Assembly: GCA_015066045.1 (NCBI GenBank)
Contig: SVPD01000010.1
Span: forward strand, 1-60,871
Direction of reading: 5' to 3'
DNA length: 60,871 nt
Source: Oscillospiraceae bacterium
Lineage (GTDB): Bacteria > Bacillota > Clostridia > Oscillospirales > Acutalibacteraceae
In this document: piece by piece, positions 8,248 through 17,273 of the stretch
How the letters are laid out: each line of letters opens with the position of its first letter
Position numbering within the stretch: the first letter of the stretch is position 1
Made by a program: the position numbers and the translations under genes
The notes under the pieces: generated by a model
Database searches by the model: none
The model's input: only the letters and a program-made list of their open reading frames with translations
Told to the model about the DNA's origin: nothing

Positions 8248-8445
8248 ATGAACAAAAAAGATTTATGGAATATTTTTATGAAAACAGGAAAGGTTTCCGA
8301 CTATCTCCGCTATAAGAATGCGACCGACAGACACACGGAGGCTCTGGATTCGATGGATATGGAGGCTGCCGAGGAGTTTTATCTTAACAACCCCCATGCA
8401 GAGGAGTTTGATTATGACGATTTTGACGGATGGTATAATAATTAA
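8248..8445 (+). CDS. yqzL: YqzL-family small protein
   Basis: A 65-residue acidic protein beginning MNKKDLWNIFMKTGKVSDYL. This matches the short YqzL-like family, which has DLW-x-x-F-x-x-TG-x-x-x-x-YL-x-Y at the N terminus and is commonly encoded between era and recO in Firmicutes. A GTGAGGTG ribosome site precedes the ATG; a longer in-frame extension upstream runs into the repeat and is not credible. The C-terminal half (EEFYLNNPHAEEFDYDDFDGWY) is strongly acidic and longer than in Bacillus. Its end overlaps the recO start by 32 bp. No molecular function is established. Confidence 0.8.
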   Translation: MNKKDLWNIFMKTGKVSDYLRYKNATDRHTEALDSMDMEAAEEFYLNNPHAEEFDYDDFDGWYNN

Positions 8446-9151
8446 CGAAAAGCCTCTCAAGGATAAGGACAAAATAATCACCGTCCTCACCCGTGAAAGA
8501 GGTGTCATAAGCATTTTCGCTAACGGCGCCAAGGTAGGAAAGCACAGCAGTGCCACAGGCCTTTTAGCCTACTCCGACCTTTCTCTGGCCAGCACCCGAG
8601 GCGACTCCTATGTGCTTAAGGATGCGGTACCCAAGCAGATATTTTTCCGTCTGCGTGAGGACCTGACGGTGCTTTCACTGGCTCAGTATTTCGCTGAGCT
8701 TACATATGAGCTCTGCCCCCGTGAGGACAGAGCCGAGGAGGAGCTTACTCTCATACTGAACGCTCTGCATCTGCTCTGCGAGGGCAAAAAGGATATCAGC
8801 CTCATAAAAAGCGTTACCGAGCTTCGTCTGCTCACTCTGGCAGGCTATATGCCTGCCGTGGAATGCTGCTGCGGGTGCGGCTGCGACCTTGCTGACGGAG
8901 AAATATATTTCGACTCGGCTACGGGAGAATTTTTCTGCGGAAAATGCAGGGCAAATAAAAGACTTCTCCCCTGCTCAGCGGGTGTGCTGACGGCGATGAG
9001 ATACATCTGTCTCGCTCCCGCAAATAAGGTTTTCAGCTTTTCTCTTTCCCCCGAGGGGCTTTCGTCTCTGGCGGAAAATACGGAAAGATATCTGAAAAGC
9101 ATAACACGTAAGAAATTTAAAACACTGGACTTTTATAAAAAAATGATGTGA
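8414..9151 (+). CDS. recO: DNA repair protein RecO
   Basis: RecFOR-pathway mediator that helps load RecA onto single-stranded DNA and anneals strands. With the ATG at 8414 the protein is 245 residues, the usual length. It starts with an OB fold (TDGIIINEKPLKDKDKIITV, FANGAKVG) and has a zinc-type cysteine cluster (CCCGCGCDL ... FFCGKC, about residues 150-178). The reading frame is open upstream, but this start has GAGGAG nine bases before it and matches the family N terminus. It overlaps yqzL, is followed by mutS2 after 10 bp, and is probably translationally coupled. Confidence 0.92.
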   Translation: MTILTDGIIINEKPLKDKDKIITVLTRERGVISIFANGAKVGKHSSATGLLAYSDLSLASTRGDSYVLKDAVPKQIFFRLREDLTVLSLAQYFAELTYELCPREDRAEEELTLILNALHLLCEGKKDISLIKSVTELRLLTLAGYMPAVECCCGCGCDLADGEIYFDSATGEFFCGKCRANKRLLPCSAGVLTAMRYICLAPANKVFSFSLSPEGLSSLAENTERYLKSITRKKFKTLDFYKKMM

Positions 9152-9161
9152 GGTTAAAGCA

Positions 9162-11552
9162 ATGAATAAACATCATATTTCACTGGAGCTGAATAAGGTG
9201 CTCTCTCTGCTTACGGAATATACCACCTGCGAGGATGCCCGTTATATGGCAGAGCATCTGGAGCCCGAGACAAATTTAGCCTTGGCAAAGGCACTTTTAG
9301 GCCAGACAGAGGATGCCCACGCCCTTATGGCGAAATTCGGCGCCCCCTCCTTCGGCTCTCTGAAAAACGTAAATAATGCTCTCAGCCGTGCCAATGCGGG
9401 CAGTGTGCTGAATATGCGTGAGCTTTTGGATATAGCGGAGGTGCTGCGTGTTATCCGTGCCCTGAGCGACTGGAGAAGTAAAAACGCAGGCATCACCACC
9501 CGAATAGACACCCTCTTTTACTCTATGTCACCGAATAAATTTCTCGAGGACAGAATCACCAACGCCATCATCAGCGAGGAGGAAATGAGCGACAATGCTT
9601 CCCCCGCACTTTACGAAATAAGAAGAAAAATCCGTGCCGCCTCCTCTAAGGTAAGAGACCAGCTGGACAAGCTCACCCACTCCCAGCACTACCAGAAATT
9701 TCTGCGTGACTCCATCGTTACCATGAGAAACGGCAGATACGTGGTCCCCGTAAAAATCGAGCACAGAAACGAGATAAGCGGTCTGGTCCACGACACCTCC
9801 TCCAGCGGTGCCACCGTGTTCGTGGAGCCGGCCGCAGTAGTGGAGGCAAACAACGAAATAAAGGTGCTGCAGGGCAAGGAAAGAGAGGAAATAGAAAGAA
9901 TACTCTATGAGCTTTCAGCCGAAGCAGGCGGCTTTTACGAGGGCATAAAGGCAAGCTACGAATGTGCCGTAGAGCTTAATCTTATCTTCGCCAAGGCCAA
10001 GCTCGCCTATGCTATGAAGGCCACGGTGCCCATACTCAATGACGAGGGCATAATCGACCTCAGACAGGCCAGACACCCTCTCATCGATCCTAAAAAGGTA
10101 GTTCCCACGGACATTAAGCTCGGAGAAAGCTTTGATACTCTCATCATCACCGGACCGAATACAGGCGGTAAAACCGTCTCCATAAAAACCGTGGGGCTTA
10201 TGTGCCTTATGGCTATGTGCGGTCTGATGCTCCCCGTAAAGGACCAGAGCCGTGTAAGTGTTTTCGACCGTATTTTAGCCGACATCGGTGACGAGCAAAG
10301 CATAGAGCAGTCTCTTTCCACCTTCTCGTCACACATGGTAAACATAATAAACATCATCGACACCGTTGACGAGCGCTCACTGGTGCTTATCGACGAGCTG
10401 GGTGCCGGTACCGATCCCATCGAGGGTGCGGCCTTAGCCATATCCATACTCGAAAGTCTCCACCGTAAGGGTGCCAGAATAGCCGCCACCACCCACTATG
10501 CCGAGCTTAAGGCCTATGCTCTTCAGACACCGGGCATAGAAAACGGCTCCTGTGAGTTCGATGTATCCTCTCTCAAGCCCACCTATCGCCTTTTAATCGG
10601 CACACCCGGCCGCTCGAATGCCTTCGCCATCTCTCTTCGCTTAGGCATGGAGGAAAGCATCATCGACAGAGCCCGTGAGCTCGTTTCCAAAGAAAGCACT
10701 CAGTTCGAGACCGTTATCGAATCTCTCGAAAAATCCCGTCAGGAATATGAGGAGCAGGCGAAGGAGGCTCAGGCTCTCAAGGAGCAGGCAGAAACGGAAA
10801 AGGCTCAGGCTCAGAAATACAAGGACAGCATAGAGGAAATGCGCCGACAGGAGCTGGAAAAGGCTCAGAGTCAGGCACTGAAGATAGTGGAGCAGGCCAA
10901 ACGCAGTGCCTATGCTCTGACGGCAGAATTAGAAAAGCTCAAAAAAGAAAGCGATAAAAATGCTGACAAGGCTGAAATGCTGCGCAGAGCAAAGCAGCTG
11001 ATGAAAAAGGGACTTGCAGACTTCGATGACATAACAAATCCCGTAGTAGCCGCAGTAATCGAGGACGAAAATTATGTTCTGCCCCGTCCGCTTAAATTAG
11101 GTGACGAGGTTTTCCTCGTGGATATAGGAAAAACCGCCACGGTAACTGCCCTCGAGGACAGAAAGGGAAACATCGAGGTGCTGGCGGGTATAATGAAAAT
11201 GCGCACGCCCGTTTCTAACATCCGTCTGACCGAAAAGCAAAAGACCAAAGCAGCCAAAAACCGCAGCGTTCCCAATAAAAAGGAGCACGTATTCTCTCCC
11301 GGCAGCGAGGCTCAGACTCGGTGTGACCTGCGCGGTATGAACATCGAAGAGGGTGTGCTCGAGCTGGAGCGCTACATCGATCAGGCTCTTCGCCTCGGTC
11401 TGGGTGAAATAACGGTAATCCACGGCAAGGGTACGGGTGCTCTGAGAAAGGGCATACAGGAATATCTGCGCAAAAGTAAATATGTAAAATCCTTCCGTCT
11501 CGGTGTTTACGGAGAGGGAGAAGCAGGCGTTACTGTAGTAACACTGAAATAA
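9162..11552 (+). CDS. mutS2: MutS2 ATPase with Smr domain
   Basis: A MutS homologue outside classical mismatch repair. In Firmicutes it is linked to suppression of homologous recombination and to rescue of collided ribosomes. At 796 residues it is full length. Features are an N-terminal clamp/core region, Walker A GPNTGGKT, Walker B LVLIDELGAGTDP, a long charged coiled coil (about 515-620, many Glu, Lys and Gln) and a C-terminal Smr domain (DLRGMNIEEGV ... VIHGKGTGALRKGI). It is the last gene of the rpe-era-recO operon by spacing. A GGCAG/CTGCC hairpin follows in the 123-bp gap, without a clear U-run. Confidence 0.96.
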   Translation: MNKHHISLELNKVLSLLTEYTTCEDARYMAEHLEPETNLALAKALLGQTEDAHALMAKFGAPSFGSLKNVNNALSRANAGSVLNMRELLDIAEVLRVIRALSDWRSKNAGITTRIDTLFYSMSPNKFLEDRITNAIISEEEMSDNASPALYEIRRKIRAASSKVRDQLDKLTHSQHYQKFLRDSIVTMRNGRYVVPVKIEHRNEISGLVHDTSSSGATVFVEPAAVVEANNEIKVLQGKEREEIERILYELSAEAGGFYEGIKASYECAVELNLIFAKAKLAYAMKATVPILNDEGIIDLRQARHPLIDPKKVVPTDIKLGESFDTLIITGPNTGGKTVSIKTVGLMCLMAMCGLMLPVKDQSRVSVFDRILADIGDEQSIEQSLSTFSSHMVNIINIIDTVDERSLVLIDELGAGTDPIEGAALAISILESLHRKGARIAATTHYAELKAYALQTPGIENGSCEFDVSSLKPTYRLLIGTPGRSNAFAISLRLGMEESIIDRARELVSKESTQFETVIESLEKSRQEYEEQAKEAQALKEQAETEKAQAQKYKDSIEEMRRQELEKAQSQALKIVEQAKRSAYALTAELEKLKKESDKNADKAEMLRRAKQLMKKGLADFDDITNPVVAAVIEDENYVLPRPLKLGDEVFLVDIGKTATVTALEDRKGNIEVLAGIMKMRTPVSNIRLTEKQKTKAAKNRSVPNKKEHVFSPGSEAQTRCDLRGMNIEEGVLELERYIDQALRLGLGEITVIHGKGTGALRKGIQEYLRKSKYVKSFRLGVYGEGEAGVTVVTLK

Positions 11553-11675
11553 ATACGGAGTGTGGCAGAGCTTTTAAGGACTGCTGCCGAAAAAATTTTT
11601 CAGTATCACTCTGCTTTTAAATTAAATCAAAGGAAACTGTGTTAAGCTTTTATATTATAAAAAAGGAGGACGTCT

Positions 11676-13643
11676 ATGAAAAAAATACTCACATTTTTAA
11701 TGCTTACCGTATTGATTCTTTCTTCCGCCATCCTTTTTTCTTTCGGTGCCGAAAGCAGTGCCGATGTCAGGATTAAAGAGGTTCAGCAGTATCTGAACAC
11801 GGAATTTGACAGCTACATAGACTATATTCCCTGTGACGGTGTCTCCTCGCCCTATATGTGCAAAGCTCTCGTTTATGCACTGCAGGCTCTCGAGGGCTTA
11901 CCCACAGGCACGGCTAACGGAAACTTCGGCCCTACCACGAAAAAGTGCTGCCCCGAAATACCCTATGACGGCTCGGCTCTTTCCTACTCGGGCAAAAAAT
12001 ACACCGACAGTCAGATAAAGGAATTTACCCGTCTGCTGCAGTACGCCCTTTATGTAAACGGCTTTGATGCGGGAGAGGCTGACGGCATTTTCGACGAAGA
12101 GGTGCAGACGGCACTTTCGGATTTTCAGACGCTTATGGGAATGGAGGTCACCTCCGAGGCAGAGCTTGCCACATGGCTGAGACTGCTGACGACTCCCGGT
12201 GACACCTCACGCAGTGCCGAGGCCGCCGACTCTGCCACCATCTTAGACGAAAGAAAGGCCGATTACCTTTACTCTGAGGGCTACAGATATATAGGCAGAT
12301 ACCTTACCAACGCAGCAGAAGGCTACGATAAGGCACTGACGAGGCAGGAGGCGGAAATCATCCTCGATGCGGGGCTGCATTTCTTCCCCATTTATCAGAC
12401 CTCGGGCAGAAAAGCCGAATACTTCACCGCCTCTCAGGGCACTGCGGATGCGGAAAAGGCTATGACGGCCGCCTTTAAGCTGGGACTTCCCGAGGGCACG
12501 GTCATTTATTTCGCCGTGGACTTCGATGCCACCCGCACACAGATGAAAAATAACATCCTCTCCTATTTTAAAGTTGTGTCAGAGAGAATGAGTAAGGTTT
12601 CCTACAGAGTAGGTGTTTACGGCTCGAAGGGTGTATGCCGCACCGTCTCTGAAAAGGGCTATGCCCACTTTAGCTTCGTAAGCAGTCTTTCCTCTGCCCA
12701 TTACGGAAATTCAGGCTTTAAAATGCCCGAAAACTGGAGCTTTAATCAGTTCGATGAAATCACCGTAAACGACGGAAAAACCTCCTTCGGCATAGATAAA
12801 AACGATTATTCCGGACGTGATGAGGGTGTTTCCTGTCTTGTCGAGCCACACACCCACTCCTATAAATCCTCCGTCACAAAGGAGGCTACCTGCACCAAAA
12901 AGGGCACTATGCTTTACTCGTGCTCCTGCGGTGACGGCTACACCGCATCCATAGCCAAAAAGGCTCACACTCCCGTCACGGATAAGGCGGTTTCACCCAC
13001 CTACAAAAAGTCGGGCAAAACCAAGGGCAGCCACTGTAAAAGCTGCGGCGAGGTGCTTACGGCTCAGGAAACCGTGGCAAGGCTGAAGCTGGGCAAGGTA
13101 AAGAGCCTCAAGGTCAGCAAAACCTACTCAGCCTCCGTAAAGCTCAGCTGGAAAAAGGTAACCGGCGCAGAGGGCTATAAGGTGCAGTACTCCACCGACG
13201 GAAAGAAGTGGACCTCACTCACCACCGAAAAGACCTCACTGACGGTAAAGAAGCTGAAGTCGGGTAAGTCCTACCGCTTCAGAGTACGTGCCACGGCAGG
13301 AAAATACAGCGGTGATTACTCCTCTCAGGTAAAGACGGTCACCAAGGTAAGCGCAGGCGAGCTCAAAAAGCTTAAATCCTCTAAAAGCGCGCAGCTTACC
13401 GCTACGTGGACCAAGCTCAGCGGAGCAGACGGTTATCAGCTTTATCTTTCCACAAGCAAAAAATTTACCTCGAAGACCACCAAAAAGGTTACTGTGAAAA
13501 AAGGAAAGACAGTAAAGACCACCGTTAAGTCTCTTAAAAAGAACAAGAAATATTATGTAAAAATCAGAGGCTATAAAACGGTGAATGACAAAAAGGTTTA
13601 CGGCTCCTTCAGCGAGGTTAAAAGCATAAAGGTGAAGAAATAA
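11676..13643 (+). CDS. Secreted DUF1906 glycoside-hydrolase-like protein with Fn3 domains
   Basis: A 655-residue exported protein. Signal peptide about 1-25. Residues about 30-165 hold two peptidoglycan-binding-like helical units (VQQYLNTEFD ... NGNFGPTT and LLQYALYVNGFDAGEADGIF). Residues about 190-390 match the DUF1906 (Rv2525c-like) domain, a TIM barrel similar to GH25 lysozymes, with YRYIGRYLTN, VIYFAVDFDATRTQM and YRVGVYGSKGVC. A Cys/His-rich segment (HTHSYKSSVTKEATC ... HCKSCGEV, about 395-470) and two Lys-rich Fn3 domains follow. An AAAAAGGAGG site precedes the ATG. A wall-associated hydrolase is likely, but the substrate is unproven. A strong terminator follows. Confidence 0.82.
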   Translation: MKKILTFLMLTVLILSSAILFSFGAESSADVRIKEVQQYLNTEFDSYIDYIPCDGVSSPYMCKALVYALQALEGLPTGTANGNFGPTTKKCCPEIPYDGSALSYSGKKYTDSQIKEFTRLLQYALYVNGFDAGEADGIFDEEVQTALSDFQTLMGMEVTSEAELATWLRLLTTPGDTSRSAEAADSATILDERKADYLYSEGYRYIGRYLTNAAEGYDKALTRQEAEIILDAGLHFFPIYQTSGRKAEYFTASQGTADAEKAMTAAFKLGLPEGTVIYFAVDFDATRTQMKNNILSYFKVVSERMSKVSYRVGVYGSKGVCRTVSEKGYAHFSFVSSLSSAHYGNSGFKMPENWSFNQFDEITVNDGKTSFGIDKNDYSGRDEGVSCLVEPHTHSYKSSVTKEATCTKKGTMLYSCSCGDGYTASIAKKAHTPVTDKAVSPTYKKSGKTKGSHCKSCGEVLTAQETVARLKLGKVKSLKVSKTYSASVKLSWKKVTGAEGYKVQYSTDGKKWTSLTTEKTSLTVKKLKSGKSYRFRVRATAGKYSGDYSSQVKTVTKVSAGELKKLKSSKSAQLTATWTKLSGADGYQLYLSTSKKFTSKTTKKVTVKKGKTVKTTVKSLKKNKKYYVKIRGYKTVNDKKVYGSFSEVKSIKVKK

Positions 13644-13672
13644 AATGTTTTGTCTGTCAGACAGGCAGTATT

Positions 13673-13699
13673 AAAAGGCGTTTCCGAACGCCTTTTTTA
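13673..13699 (+). terminator. Rho-independent terminator after the DUF1906 gene
   Basis: Perfect 10-bp stem AAAAGGCGTT/AACGCCTTTT with a four-base loop, followed by a T-rich run. Confidence 0.85.
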
Positions 13700-13780
13700 T
13701 TTGTTTATTTATTTGTTTATTTATTTGTATATTGATTTTTATTTTTATTATTATTTTCTTTTGTTTTTTTATTTTATTTA
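13698..13780. repeat. T-rich low-complexity tract
   Basis: Tandem TTTATTTG/TTTATT units run directly out of the preceding terminator and continue as almost pure T/A to about 13780. A reading frame crosses it (Phe/Tyr/Leu/Ile only), but that is an artefact of composition. Confidence 0.7.
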
Positions 13781-13782
13781 CC

Positions 13783-13821
13783 TGCAAATGCATACAAATG
13801 TTAAAGCACTATGCATTTGCA
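13783..13821 (-). terminator. Perfect 12-bp inverted repeat downstream of the DUF6291 gene
   Basis: TGCAAATGCATA and TATGCATTTGCA are exact inverted copies with a 15-bp loop, ending 6 bp past the stop of the minus-strand gene. On the plus strand it is followed by CCTTTTT. It probably terminates transcription, although the stem is A/T-rich for a terminator. Confidence 0.5.
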
Positions 13822-13826
13822 CCTTT

Positions 13827-14108
13827 TTAATAATCCTCTCCCCTTGACTCCAAAGCAGCTTTTATGCGGCGTCTTTCAGCTGCGGCTTCACGGCGTTCAC
13901 AGGTTTTTTCGTACTTCTCTTTATTTTTGTCGATGAAATCCATTATCCTCAGAAAGCTGCAGGCCATCATTCTGTCCTCGAAATCGGTGGCATTACCGCT
14001 GATGTCATATCTGAAGGCGGCCTTGATAAGCCGACCTACCTCCTCATCGGTATGCAGACAGAACATAGCCGAAAAATCGTGATGTAAAACCAATGCTCGG
14101 TTTCTCAT
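13827..14108 (-). CDS. DUF6291-like small protein
   Basis: A 93-residue protein. The start at 14108 is chosen because AAAGGAGG lies just before it; the reading frame is open further upstream, but that part overlaps the promoter leader. The N-terminal half (ALVLHHDFSAMFCLHTDEEVGRLIKAAFRY) and the centre (CSFLRIMDFIDKNKEKYEKTCERR) resemble the DUF6291 family, short proteins seen mainly in prophages and integrated elements of Clostridia, often near replication genes. The C terminus is a basic, Ala/Arg-rich helix (EAAAERRRIKAALESRG). No phage genes are next to it, so it is either a lone remnant or a domesticated gene. Function unknown. Confidence 0.6.
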   Translation of the reverse strand: MRNRALVLHHDFSAMFCLHTDEEVGRLIKAAFRYDISGNATDFEDRMMACSFLRIMDFIDKNKEKYEKTCERREAAAERRRIKAALESRGEDY

Positions 14109-14186
14109 TGTTTTTTCCTCCTTTGAAAAGTAAAAGAAGACAGTACAAATCGTCTGACGGGAGATCGATTTATCTGTCATAATTTA

Positions 14187-14215
14187 AGTTTAGCGGAGAA
14201 AAAAGGCCTTGTCAA
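14187..14215 (-). promoter_or_regulatory. Promoter of the DUF6291-like gene, with leader hairpin
   Basis: On the minus strand TTGACA (14215-14210), 17-bp spacer and TAAACT (14192-14187). The predicted start near 14180 leaves a leader of about 70 nt. It can fold as GACAGATAAATCG pairing with CGATTTGTACTGTC (14137-14180) before the ribosome site. Confidence 0.65.
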
Positions 14216-14347
14216 GGCTTTAAAAAAATAAAAATTTATTTTGCATAAAAAGGCATTTCTTTTGCGTAAAGTGCGCAAAAAACGGCAGTTTTGGAGGTAT
14301 ATAGGGGTGTTTTTATTTTCCGTAGGTTTTTTAGGGTGACAGAAAAA
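14216..14347. other. Intergenic stretch, A/T-rich, no gene seen
   Basis: Part of the 310-bp gap between the DUF6291-like gene and the 870-residue protein gene. Beyond the promoter on one side and the terminator on the other it holds A/T-rich sequence with two similar TTTTGCATAAA/TTTTGCGTAAA segments. I see no gene or RNA in it. Confidence 0.5.
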
Positions 14348-14390
14348 ACAAAACAAAAAAACAGATGTGCTTAATAAAACACATCTGTTA
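14348..14390 (-). terminator. Rho-independent terminator of the 870-residue protein gene
   Basis: Minus-strand stem AACAGATGTG/CACATCTGTT followed by TTTTTGTTTTG, 29 bp beyond the stop codon. Confidence 0.85.
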
Positions 14391-14418
14391 CAATTATTTT
14401 TCAGCTTACCGTTCCGCC

Positions 14419-17031
14419 TTATTTCAGCATACCGTGGTATCTGCCCATCCAGTATGGAAGAGTATAGGTGGTGGAGCCTTCCATTTCGTAAGGATTGTGG
14501 TTGTTATCCATTTCGTAGGTAGAGCCGTTATACTTATGCATTGATCTTTCATCAGCGGGAGCTACTGCCCATTCGAGCTTGCCCAGAGCGAGCACCATAC
14601 CGATGAGCTTAAGGATACTGTTATCGGAGTTCCAGAAAAGAGGCACCTTCTCAGTAAGGTCGAAGGAAAGCTCACTGGTTCCGCCGATGCCTACATCGTC
14701 CAGATCGAGCTCTGCGATGTCGTCTCTGTTTGAGTTAGAGGCGAGATAACGTCTGGTGTCGATGGGGTGACGTGAAAGAACCCATGAGGAGGTCTCTACG
14801 AGACTGTTTCCGTAAGCGTCGGTCATTTCACTTTCGGGATATGCCAGCTGATAAATGTAGTACCAGAGAGCATTTTCGCTGAAGCTCATGGAATACCACC
14901 AGTCGCTCAGTCCCTCTCTGTAGTAGCTGAGAAGCTCTTCATCATCCTCCATCTGGAAAAGAAGATAATAGCCGAGCATAGCCATTTCCTCGTCAGAATA
15001 GTTAAGGATAATTCTTACGAGAGCTTTGAACATCTCTGTGCCTACGAGAGGACGGAGAATGAAGCCTAAAACGGGAGACACACTGTTTGCGTATTCGAGA
15101 ACACACATTTCATATCTCTCTTTTTCCTGTGTCATAACCTTGGCATACTGATACTGCTCGTCGAGTGCTGCCATTCTGTATTCGTCCTCCCACTTCTGCT
15201 CACCGGTGAGATAGTATGCGAGCTTGAATACGTTAAGACACACGAGAGTCTGGAGAGGTGCGCCGCCTAAAACCTGTCCGTTATGCAGATAGGTTCTGGA
15301 GAATTTACCCCATGTGGTGGGCTGACCTGAGCCGTCTACGAGACAGTAGCTGTTATCTACGAGATGCTGAGCAAACTTGTCTACAGAATTTACGATGAGC
15401 TCCTTAAGCTCGGGATCCTCATCGCCTAAAATATCATAGGCTAACTTATAAAGGAAGAGATGACCGATGATTTCGTCGGCACTGGTGTCGCCCTTGTAGA
15501 AAATATCCTCTACATCGTAGCCTGCACCGATAAGGTCGTTCCATAATCTTTCGGGAATTTCCTTGGTAGCGTCTACCTTGAGGCCACGGTAGTTTTCGTA
15601 ATGGAGAAGATAATCGGAGCCGTCTGAGTTTTTCTTGGTAGAAATGCCTGTAGCGGTACCGTCACCGTTATGTGACCAGTAGGCATAGCCGTCATAGTCA
15701 AATTTTTCGTCCTTGAAGGAGTAGGTTCTGGCCCAGAAGCCTTCGAGAAGTCTGGTTCTTTTGGCGTAGCTTACGTCCTCACCTGCGGTAGTGGTGTCTA
15801 CCCATGAGGCACTGTCCTCCAGGGCAAGATTTCCTTCATCGTCCTGAATATAAGAGGGAATACCGTAAAGCATATATTTGGCATTCATCTTATCAAACAT
15901 AGTGGCAGGGCTTTCAAAGGGCACGTTCTGTCCGTAGTTACCGCCCACTATAAGAGCACCGGGAGTGTAATACTTACCCTTGTCATAATCTGTAACACCG
16001 CCGTTTCTCTGTGCTCTGACATAGCTTTCGGTAGTGCCGTCACGCATAGAGATGTATGTAAGCAGAACCACTGCCTCTGTGGCCAGAGTAGCGGTCTTTC
16101 GTGCTGCCTCGATTTCCTCTGCGGTAGCATCGGGATCGTCACGGAGAACTGCATATCTCATCAGCTCACCTGCACCGTACATAGAGGTCCAGAGACCGTC
16201 ATTATCGCTTTCATTGGGAACCCATTCACCGTCGATATAAAAGGCCTCGGAAACCATGCCACGTCTGGAAACATATTTCTGAGTATTTTCGCTCATCATG
16301 GCTGCCTTGTCCGTGCCGTTAATTTCGAGCATTTCGATGTGGGTATAGCCCTCTGCCATTACTGTCCAGATACCGTTTTTACCGTCAGCGAAGATAGCTA
16401 AAACCTTACCGTCGGTGGTGTCTGCCGAGAAGAAATATCTGTCACCCATAAAGCGCTGGAGCTTATCTCTCTCATTAAGAGCCTTTTCGTCGGTACGGAG
16501 CACGCCGTAGCTCGTCACTGTCCACACTGCACCGTCAGCGGTGGTAGCGGTCTGTGCGTCGGCATAGTTAGCCTTATCGGCTATCTCGGCAGGAACATCC
16601 TTGCTTCCGGCTTCATATCTGGTAACTATCTTCTGCAGAGTTTCGTTTTCGGCTATGGCCTCACCCTGATAGTCTACCTTGGTTTTCTGCACGTTGCTCT
16701 TCGCGGGCTCGGAAACCACCTTGAGAGTCACGCTTGACTTACAACCGTCAGCGTTTACGGCAGTGATAGCTGCCTCACCCACCTTCAGAGCCGTGACTCG
16801 GCCGAACTCGTCCACTGATGCCACATCGGCAGGCTCTGCAGACCACTGAACGTAGTTGCTGGTGTTCTGTGCAGCGCAGTCCACGCTTCTGCTGTCGCCC
16901 ACTTCCATCTCCCAGTTTTCGGGAACGATGAGACGGATGGATGCTTCCTTGTCAAAGAGACCTGCTGAAGCGGGAAGGCAAGCACCGAAGGCAAGGATAG
17001 CAGCAAGAACAACCGCTAAAATTTTCTTCAT
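14419..17031 (-). CDS. Large secreted protein with Ig-like (BIG2) domain, function unknown
   Basis: 870 residues. A clear signal peptide (about 1-23, ending ASA) is followed by one bacterial Ig-like group 2 domain (about 30-108: VQWSAEPADVASVDEFGRVTALKVGEAAITAV). The rest is a long, mostly helical region with repeated aromatic residues (WARTYSF, WWYSMSF, ALWYYIYQLAYP) and a C terminus ending LPYWMGRYHGMLK. The helical part could be an alpha/alpha toroid as in some polysaccharide-active enzymes, but I recognise no catalytic signature, so no activity is claimed. It has no sorting signal or wall-binding repeat. An AAAAGGAGA site precedes the ATG and a terminator follows. It lies beside two other secreted-protein genes. 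Confidence 0.75.
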   Translation of the reverse strand: MKKILAVVLAAILAFGACLPASAGLFDKEASIRLIVPENWEMEVGDSRSVDCAAQNTSNYVQWSAEPADVASVDEFGRVTALKVGEAAITAVNADGCKSSVTLKVVSEPAKSNVQKTKVDYQGEAIAENETLQKIVTRYEAGSKDVPAEIADKANYADAQTATTADGAVWTVTSYGVLRTDEKALNERDKLQRFMGDRYFFSADTTDGKVLAIFADGKNGIWTVMAEGYTHIEMLEINGTDKAAMMSENTQKYVSRRGMVSEAFYIDGEWVPNESDNDGLWTSMYGAGELMRYAVLRDDPDATAEEIEAARKTATLATEAVVLLTYISMRDGTTESYVRAQRNGGVTDYDKGKYYTPGALIVGGNYGQNVPFESPATMFDKMNAKYMLYGIPSYIQDDEGNLALEDSASWVDTTTAGEDVSYAKRTRLLEGFWARTYSFKDEKFDYDGYAYWSHNGDGTATGISTKKNSDGSDYLLHYENYRGLKVDATKEIPERLWNDLIGAGYDVEDIFYKGDTSADEIIGHLFLYKLAYDILGDEDPELKELIVNSVDKFAQHLVDNSYCLVDGSGQPTTWGKFSRTYLHNGQVLGGAPLQTLVCLNVFKLAYYLTGEQKWEDEYRMAALDEQYQYAKVMTQEKERYEMCVLEYANSVSPVLGFILRPLVGTEMFKALVRIILNYSDEEMAMLGYYLLFQMEDDEELLSYYREGLSDWWYSMSFSENALWYYIYQLAYPESEMTDAYGNSLVETSSWVLSRHPIDTRRYLASNSNRDDIAELDLDDVGIGGTSELSFDLTEKVPLFWNSDNSILKLIGMVLALGKLEWAVAPADERSMHKYNGSTYEMDNNHNPYEMEGSTTYTLPYWMGRYHGMLK

Positions 17032-17208
17032 AAAAACATCTCCTTTTAAGTTTTTAATGCTTTACTATAATATAATAGCACTAACGGCTGATATGGTCAA
17101 GATATTATAGAAAACAGAAATAAATATTAATAAAGGAGCATTACGGCAGAGCAGCCTTTCCGTTACGCTAAAGCAGACTGAATAATTGTTTTAATCTTTT
17201 GGATGCTT

Positions 17209-17250
17209 TAAAGGGCTTCTACGGATTTTTCAATCCATAGAAACCCTCTG
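17209..17250 (-). terminator. Probable terminator after the clostripain-like gene
   Basis: Minus-strand stem AGGGTTTCTATGGAT/ATCCGTAGAAGCCCT with a short loop, followed by TTTAAAG. The U-run is weak. Confidence 0.6.
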
Positions 17251-17273
17251 TTTATCTTGGCTTATGCTATGTC

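Noticed and set aside
13650-13847. A 65-codon plus-strand frame rich in Phe, Tyr, Leu and Ile
   Set aside because: It only reflects the T-rich tract after the terminator and also spans the terminator stem.
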